Part shown: one piece after another, positions 59,419-64,000 of the stretch
How positions within the stretch are numbered: the stretch's first letter is position 1
How the letters are laid out: each line of letters opens with the position of its first letter
Origin: Candidatus Gastranaerophilales bacterium
Lineage (GTDB): Bacteria; Cyanobacteriota; Vampirovibrionia; Gastranaerophilales; Gastranaerophilaceae
NCBI GenBank assembly: GCA_944324845.1
Contig: CALUXX010000002.1
Coordinates: 230,496-294,495, forward strand
Length of the DNA: 64,000 nt
Direction: 5' to 3'
The notes under the pieces: model-generated
Told to the model about the DNA's origin: nothing
The model's input: the letters and a program-made list of their open reading frames with translations, nothing else
The model's database searches: none
Program-made: the position numbers and the translations under genes

Positions 59419-59432
59419 ATTTGTTTTATATC

Positions 59433-60761
59433 TTAGTGTAAGTATTTTAAATATAAGTAAACTGAACTTAATACCAAAGATATTAAAGTAACTAAAGAAC
59501 CATATTTCATAAATCTCATAAATGAAATTTTGTGTCCTTTAGAAGCTGCAGTTTCACTAACAAGAACGTTAGCAGCAGCACCGATGATTGTAAGGTTTCC
59601 ACCAAGACAAGCACCCAAAGATAATGCCCACCATAGAGCATGAACATTTCCTGTTATGGCATTTTCGTTTGCAGGATTTATTAATTCAGAAATCAATGGA
59701 GCCATAGTTGCTGTGTATGGAATATTATCAATAATACCTGATAAAATACCAGAAGCCCAAAGAATAATCATAGTAGCAGCTTCTAAACTTCCGTGAGTCA
59801 ATGTGATAAGTTGATCAGCAAGGAATTTAATACCACCATTAGCTTCAAAACCACCGATAATTATGAATAAACCAACAAAGAAGAAAATAGTTAGCCATTC
59901 AACATCTCTGTAAATTTCTTTTGGTTTTTCAAATAGTAATAAGAAAGCAGCACCTGCAACTGCAAATACATAAGCAGGAATATGAGTAATATCGTGAGTT
60001 ACAAATCCTGCGATTACAAGAATAAGTGTAATTACAGAACGAATCATTAATTGTTTATCTGTAATAGTTTTTGAATTGTCAAGATTTGCAATGTGTTCCA
60101 TTTTTTCAGGAGTAGCTTTTAAGCCTTTTCTAAATAAGAAAACAAGGGTTCCAATAGATACAAGGAATATAATTGTAACAATTGGAGTAAGTTCTCTGAC
60201 GAAATCCATAAAACTTAATCCTGCTCTTGTACCAATAATAATGTTAGGTGGATCGCCGATAAGAGTAGCAGTACCACCGATGTTTGAAGCGAAAACTTCA
60301 GTAATCAAAAATGGAATTGGATCAGTTTCAAATTCTTTTGCGATAACAAAAGTAATAGGCATCATTAAAACAACAGTTGTTACGTTGTCTAAAAATGCTG
60401 AAGCAATAGCTGTAAAAGCAGCTAGTGCAAATAAAACTGTTTTTGGATGTCCTTTTGTTGCTTTTAAAAGATTTAATGCCATCCATTTGAAAACACCGCT
60501 TCTGCTTGCAATGTTTACAATAATCATCATACCAATAAGTAAGAAAATTACTTGAAAATCTACATACTCAAAAACACCTTTCATTAAATGACCTTCAGGT
60601 GTTTCTCCGCCAAAAGGTATTAAACCTAATAGCATAGTTATAGCCGCACCTACTAAAGCGACTACTGATTTTTGAATTTTTTCGCTAGCAATAAATATAT
60701 ATGCAATTAATAAAATTGCACCGGTTATAATCATGCCATGCGAGTGAATAAAATCTATCAT
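59433..60761 (-). CDS. ArsB/NhaD-family ion transporter
   Basis: 442 aa with about 11-12 membrane helices. Characteristic re-entrant motifs of the IT superfamily are present twice: FLDNVTTVVLMMPITFVIAK with IGGTATLIGDPPNIIIG in the first half, and IDNIPYTATMAPLI with LGGNLTIIGAAANV in the second. These fit NhaD/ArsB/SLC13-type permeases. The substrate (Na+/H+, arsenite or anion) cannot be told, and no ars genes are adjacent. The SD GAGGGAGA is inside a CCCTC-GTATA-GAGGG hairpin (about 60771-60785). Confidence 0.85.
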   Translation of the reverse strand: MIDFIHSHGMIITGAILLIAYIFIASEKIQKSVVALVGAAITMLLGLIPFGGETPEGHLMKGVFEYVDFQVIFLLIGMMIIVNIASRSGVFKWMALNLLKATKGHPKTVLFALAAFTAIASAFLDNVTTVVLMMPITFVIAKEFETDPIPFLITEVFASNIGGTATLIGDPPNIIIGTRAGLSFMDFVRELTPIVTIIFLVSIGTLVFLFRKGLKATPEKMEHIANLDNSKTITDKQLMIRSVITLILVIAGFVTHDITHIPAYVFAVAGAAFLLLFEKPKEIYRDVEWLTIFFFVGLFIIIGGFEANGGIKFLADQLITLTHGSLEAATMIILWASGILSGIIDNIPYTATMAPLISELINPANENAITGNVHALWWALSLGACLGGNLTIIGAAANVLVSETAASKGHKISFMRFMKYGSLVTLISLVLSSVYLYLKYLH

Positions 60762-60802
60762 CTTTATTTCTCCCTCTATACGAGGGAAATTATATCATAA
60801 AC

Positions 60803-60836
60803 AAAAAAGATATCCCTCAGTATTGAGAGATATCTT
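60803..60836 (-). terminator. rseP terminator
   Basis: AAAGATATC-(C/T)-CTCA and TGAG-GATATCTTT arms around GTAT; on the minus strand a run of six T residues follows. Confidence 0.8.
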
Positions 60837-60861
60837 TACTATATTTTACGATATACCATTT

Positions 60862-62232
60862 TTAAAATTTATGTTTTATTAGTGCATAAATATCGTTAAA
60901 AACAATCAATACCATAAGAATTATAAGTAACAAGAAAAATACTGAACTTATTTTATTAATTGTTTCTTCATCTAAAGGTTTTCCTCTTAGTTGCTCTATT
61001 ATAAGGAACATAAAATGGCCACCGTCAAGAGCTGGAATAGGTAAGAAGTTCACAAGAGCCAAGTCTAGAGAAATCATTGCCGTTAAAAGTAATCCTGAGA
61101 AAAATCCGTTATTTTGAATTACATCTCCGCCAATTTTAGTAATAGCGACAATTCCGTGCATATCTTTTATTGGAATTTTTCCTGTAAATAATTGCCACAA
61201 ACCGTAAACAAGCATATAAGTTTGTTCCCATAAATATCTGCAGCTTCCTGTAATTGCTGTTTTAATATTTTTTGTAGGCATTAGAACTTCTTTAGATTCA
61301 ATCATTATACCGATTAAGCCTTTTTCATTTGCATATATAGGTTTTAATTGAATTTCTTTATCGCCTCTTAAAACTGTAATATTTAAAGGTCTTTGAGTAT
61401 CAGATATTGCAGTTGCGATATCATTTGCACTTGCAGTTCCATCAGATGTATAAATTTGTTTATCTTTTAATGAATCTCTCAATTTTATTTGAGTTTCATT
61501 CAGTGCAATTTGTTTGTCGTGGTAAAGTGTATAACCTTTCAAAACTTCATCTTCAATAGTAAGAGGTTTTTCATCAGTTTTTTCAGGTAATTTTATTACT
61601 GTTTTTTCTTTGATTATTTCTTCCGGATTTTTAATTTCTGGGTTAAGGGTCAATAACTGATTTAAAACTTCTTCAGACTTTTCTTTATCTATTTTTCCAT
61701 CATAAAGTTTACTGCTTTTTGCGTAAAGCGTTAATGCGTATGGTGATTTAATTTCAGAATTATTAATTTTTAAAACTCTATCACCTTTTTTTATTCCGCT
61801 TTGCCAGATAGAAGCTTCTTTATTGGCGCTAATATCACCGATATAAACCAAGCTTTGTCCGGACGGTAATTTACCCCAAACAAAAGCTGTTATTAGTACA
61901 AAAACAAAAGCCGTAATAATATTTGCAATAACACCGGCAGAAATTACAATCATTCTGTGCCAAACAGGGTGATTTGCAAATCTGTCTTTAGAATCAGAAG
62001 GTAAATCCGAGTCTTTTTCGTCATCAGGAAATGATACATAACCACCTAGTAAAAAGGCATGAACAAGAACTTCAACGTCCCCAATTTGTCTGCTCCACAA
62101 AGTTGGTCCAATCGGAAGTCCAAATCCAAATTTTGAAACTTTCATTCCTAACGCTCTTGCTGCCAAGAAGTGTCCTGCTTCGTGTACAAGTACTAAAAAA
62201 CTCAGCAGTAGTATCATTATTATTAAAGACAT
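60862..62232 (-). CDS. rseP: RseP-type site-2 intramembrane metalloprotease
   Basis: 456 aa. The zinc motif HEAGH (H17, E18, H21) lies in the first membrane helix, and the third ligand is in NFLPIPALDGGHFMF near residue 400. The central periplasmic region has a PDZ-like segment (SIWQSGIKKGDRVLKINNSE, about 137-156) and an unusually long Lys/Glu-rich insert (about 175-255). A GIVAITKIGGDVIQNNGFFS segment matches the family C-terminal half. It cleaves membrane-bound anti-sigma factors or signal peptides. SD AGAGGGAT. It follows pheS by 27 bp. Confidence 0.92.
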   Translation of the reverse strand: MSLIIMILLLSFLVLVHEAGHFLAARALGMKVSKFGFGLPIGPTLWSRQIGDVEVLVHAFLLGGYVSFPDDEKDSDLPSDSKDRFANHPVWHRMIVISAGVIANIITAFVFVLITAFVWGKLPSGQSLVYIGDISANKEASIWQSGIKKGDRVLKINNSEIKSPYALTLYAKSSKLYDGKIDKEKSEEVLNQLLTLNPEIKNPEEIIKEKTVIKLPEKTDEKPLTIEDEVLKGYTLYHDKQIALNETQIKLRDSLKDKQIYTSDGTASANDIATAISDTQRPLNITVLRGDKEIQLKPIYANEKGLIGIMIESKEVLMPTKNIKTAITGSCRYLWEQTYMLVYGLWQLFTGKIPIKDMHGIVAITKIGGDVIQNNGFFSGLLLTAMISLDLALVNFLPIPALDGGHFMFLIIEQLRGKPLDEETINKISSVFFLLLIILMVLIVFNDIYALIKHKF

Positions 62233-62259
62233 ATAAATCCCTCTATATCCTCTACCTGT

Positions 62260-63300
62260 TTATTTTTTAAATTGTTCTAAAAATCTTACGTCGTTATTGA
62301 AGAATAATCTAATATCATCGATCGCATATTTAAGCATAGCAAGTCTTTCAACTCCCATACCAAATGCGAAACCTGAATAAACATCAGGATCAATACCGAC
62401 ACCTCTTAATACATTAGGGTCAACCATTCCTGCGCCTAGTATTTCAAGCCAGCCTGTACCTGAACAAGTTCTGCAACCTTTGCCCTCACACATAATACAT
62501 TGAACATCAACTTCTGCTGATGGCTCTGTAAATGGGAAGAAACTGCTTCTAAATCTTGTCGGACGAACTGCACCAAAATATATTCTTATAAATTCGTTTA
62601 AAACACCTTTCAAGTCCCCAAATGTAATATTTTTATCTACATATAACCCTTCAATTTGGTGGAAGAAATTGTTTTTACGGGAATTGATATTTTCGTTTCT
62701 GTAAACTCTTCCCGGTGCAATAATTCTAATAGGAGGTTTTTGGTTTTCCATAACGTGAATTTGAGCACCTGAAGTTTGGCTTCTTAATACAACATTCTTT
62801 GCAATATTAGTGTAGAAAGTATCTTGCATATCACGTGCCGGGTGATCTTTTGGTACGTTTAACATATCAAAGTTAAAATATTCAGTTTCAACTTCCGGAG
62901 AATCTTCGTTAGGTGCAACTGAAAATCCCAAGTTTTGGAAGATTGAAACGATTTCGTTTGTTGTTGAAGTTAGAGGGTGAACGCTTCCTCTTGGAATATA
63001 TTGTCCAGGTAATGTTATATCTAAACGTTCTTTTTCTAACTTTTTATTAAGTTCCTGTTCATAAAATATATGAAATTTTTCAGAAATTGTAGATTCTAGT
63101 TTTTGAGTAATTTCATTAGCTCTTGAGCCTACAATTTTTTTGTCTTCAACAGAAAGGTCTTTTAAATTCTTTTTTATTTCGTTTAATTCACCTTTTCTGC
63201 CAAGGTATTTGAATTTGATATCTTCTAAATCTTTAACTGTAGTTGCTTTTTCTATGTCTGCAACAGCATCTGAATATATTTTTTCCAGTTGTTCTTTCAT
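62260..63300 (-). CDS. pheS: Phenylalanyl-tRNA synthetase alpha subunit
   Basis: 346 aa: KYLGRKGELNEIKKNLKDLS at the N-terminus, then LPGQYIPRGSVHPLTSTTNE, DHPARDMQDTFY (motif 2), QIEGLYVDKNITFGDLKG and AFGMGVERLAMLKYAIDDIR (motif 3). A CxxCxGxGCxxCxGTGW knuckle (CIMCEGKGCRTCSGTGW), as in many PheS, precedes the last motif. The beta subunit gene pheT is not adjacent. SD GAGGGATA. Confidence 0.97.
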   Translation of the reverse strand: MKEQLEKIYSDAVADIEKATTVKDLEDIKFKYLGRKGELNEIKKNLKDLSVEDKKIVGSRANEITQKLESTISEKFHIFYEQELNKKLEKERLDITLPGQYIPRGSVHPLTSTTNEIVSIFQNLGFSVAPNEDSPEVETEYFNFDMLNVPKDHPARDMQDTFYTNIAKNVVLRSQTSGAQIHVMENQKPPIRIIAPGRVYRNENINSRKNNFFHQIEGLYVDKNITFGDLKGVLNEFIRIYFGAVRPTRFRSSFFPFTEPSAEVDVQCIMCEGKGCRTCSGTGWLEILGAGMVDPNVLRGVGIDPDVYSGFAFGMGVERLAMLKYAIDDIRLFFNNDVRFLEQFKK

Positions 63301-63311
63301 CGTTTATCCCT

Positions 63312-63938
63312 CTATATGTTTAAAATTTCATTATATTTTTTTTCGTAACCAATTGTAGTTTTTCCGCCGTGTCCCGGGAATACTTCTGTATCATCAGGCA
63401 GCGTAAATAATTTCTCTTTTATGCTTTTGGAAATAGTTTCAAAACTGCCGCCAGGAAAATCACATCTTCCTACACTTCTTTGGAATAACGTATCTCCGGA
63501 AAATAATTTATTATCAACTAAATAACACATTCCGCCAGGAGTATGTCCCGGTGTTGAGATAGCTTTAATTTCGGTATCGCCTATTTTAAAAATATCTCCA
63601 TCTTTCACATAATTTTTAATACTTGTTATTGTTACAGGTTCCAATCCTGTAATTATTGGCATAAATTTTGGAGTTAATTCAACTTGTGAAACATCTTCTT
63701 TTGCTACATAAGTTTCAACGCCAAAAACTTCATTAAATTTGTCAACACCAAGTATATGGTCAAAATGACCGTGAGTTAACAAAATGCATTTGAGGTTGAT
63801 GTTTAAGTTTTTTATTTCATCAATAAACCCTTGTCTTTCAGATGAACAATCAATTAAAATAGCATCTTTTGATTGTTCATCAATTAAAAGGTAATTGTTA
63901 GCCTCAACAGGACCTTCGACAAAAATTTTTATTTCCAT
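63312..63938 (-). CDS. Metallo-beta-lactamase-fold hydrolase (glyoxalase II-like, YcbL type)
   Basis: 208 aa with the complete MBL motif set: LLTHGHFDHILGV, STPGHTPGGMCYL, FSGDTLFQRSVGRCDFPGGS and VFPGHGGKTTIGYEKKYN. The short form, without the glyoxalase II C-terminal helical domain, matches YcbL-type hydrolases, which cleave thioesters such as S-lactoylglutathione or act on persulfides. The start overlaps the preceding gene stop by one base. pheS starts 11 bp downstream. Confidence 0.92.
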   Translation of the reverse strand: MEIKIFVEGPVEANNYLLIDEQSKDAILIDCSSERQGFIDEIKNLNINLKCILLTHGHFDHILGVDKFNEVFGVETYVAKEDVSQVELTPKFMPIITGLEPVTITSIKNYVKDGDIFKIGDTEIKAISTPGHTPGGMCYLVDNKLFSGDTLFQRSVGRCDFPGGSFETISKSIKEKLFTLPDDTEVFPGHGGKTTIGYEKKYNEILNI

Positions 63939-64000
63939 TATTTTCTAACAACCTCAAAAATATCTTTACAAATTGAAAATACATCTCTAACATCTTTTAG
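63938..64000 (-). CDS. C-terminal end of an unidentified gene
   Basis: The last 20 codons of a minus-strand gene entering from the right edge, ending KDVFSICK-type helix and TAA at 63938-63940 (visible residues LKDVRDVFSICKDIFEVVRK). The TAATG overlap couples it to the MBL hydrolase gene. Too short to name. Confidence 0.6.
   Translation of the reverse strand, partial: LKDVRDVFSICKDIFEVVRK

Overview
The window is a strongly AT-rich bacterial chromosome segment with densely packed genes on both strands. Many stems followed by T runs act as terminators between convergent genes. I see no transposase, integrase, phage structural gene, CRISPR array, tRNA or rRNA. The gene set suggests a two-membrane bacterium related to Cyanobacteria, most likely a non-photosynthetic Melainabacteria/Vampirovibrionia (Gastranaerophilales-like) lineage. 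The pointers are a three-repeat SLH surface protein, a Tic20-like membrane protein, DUF2993 and GerMN secreted proteins, a TonB-C-terminal protein, CHASE2-GGDEF signalling, many TPR proteins, and a large protein starting with an MGLAASQARFL-type N-terminus that I recall from that group. This assignment is inference; no 16S gene is present.

Layout. 0-6 kb: ruvX end, a helical-repeat protein, a ClpX-type zinc finger, a TPR lipoprotein followed by lgt, and a GlcF/LutA-like Fe-S protein. 6-11.4 kb: acyltransferase, exported GH13 enzyme, cupin, membrane histidine kinase. 11.6-17.1 kb: a plus-strand run of a small ORF, a CHASE2-GGDEF cyclase, an NTPase-TPR protein, rsmG and a YjbQ protein. 17.1-21.0 kb: minus-strand run with a uridine-kinase-like gene, an orphan HicB-like gene, GerMN, DUF2993, truB and rbfA. 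21-25.5 kb: alaS, dut and two TM2 proteins. 25.5-31.8 kb: an accessory, surface-oriented stretch with two small exported Cys-rich proteins, two paralogous glycine-zipper proteins with low-complexity tails, a second uridine-kinase-like gene and the SLH protein. 32-40 kb: rplS-rbgA-TonB-like, the flagellin-like large protein, rarA, an orphan solute-binding protein and a zinc dehydrogenase. 40-44 kb: rqcP, a phosphoesterase, rplJ-rplL and a membrane-anchored L7/L12-like protein. 44-54 kb: winged-helix protein, YhaM-like nuclease, ilvC, tandem GNAT, mnmE, wecB, glutaredoxin and an Hcp-like protein. 54-64 kb: rpsG/rpsL, Tic20-like and TPR proteins, a two-gene AmmeMemoRadiSam locus, a holin-like protein, an ArsB/NhaD transporter, rseP, pheS and an MBL hydrolase.

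The most interesting points are: (1) the Hcp-family protein at 52371 that has lost every recognisable hybrid-cluster ligand and sits directly behind a glutaredoxin; (2) a transmembrane protein carrying an L7/L12 C-terminal-like domain just downstream of rplL; (3) a recurring arrangement in which a -10 hexamer lies exactly 6 nt before an ATG with no Shine-Dalgarno (amrS, Memo-AMMECR1, rarA, a TPR gene, rqcP, a GNAT gene, and nearly mnmE), pointing to widespread leaderless mRNAs; (4) the glycine-zipper paralogue pair; (5) candidate small RNAs at 49422 (plus) and 25545 (minus), the latter with two-site complementarity to the leader of the first glycine-zipper gene. Ribosomal operons are also split: rpsL-rpsG lack fusA/tuf, and rplJ-rplL lack rplKA/rpoBC.
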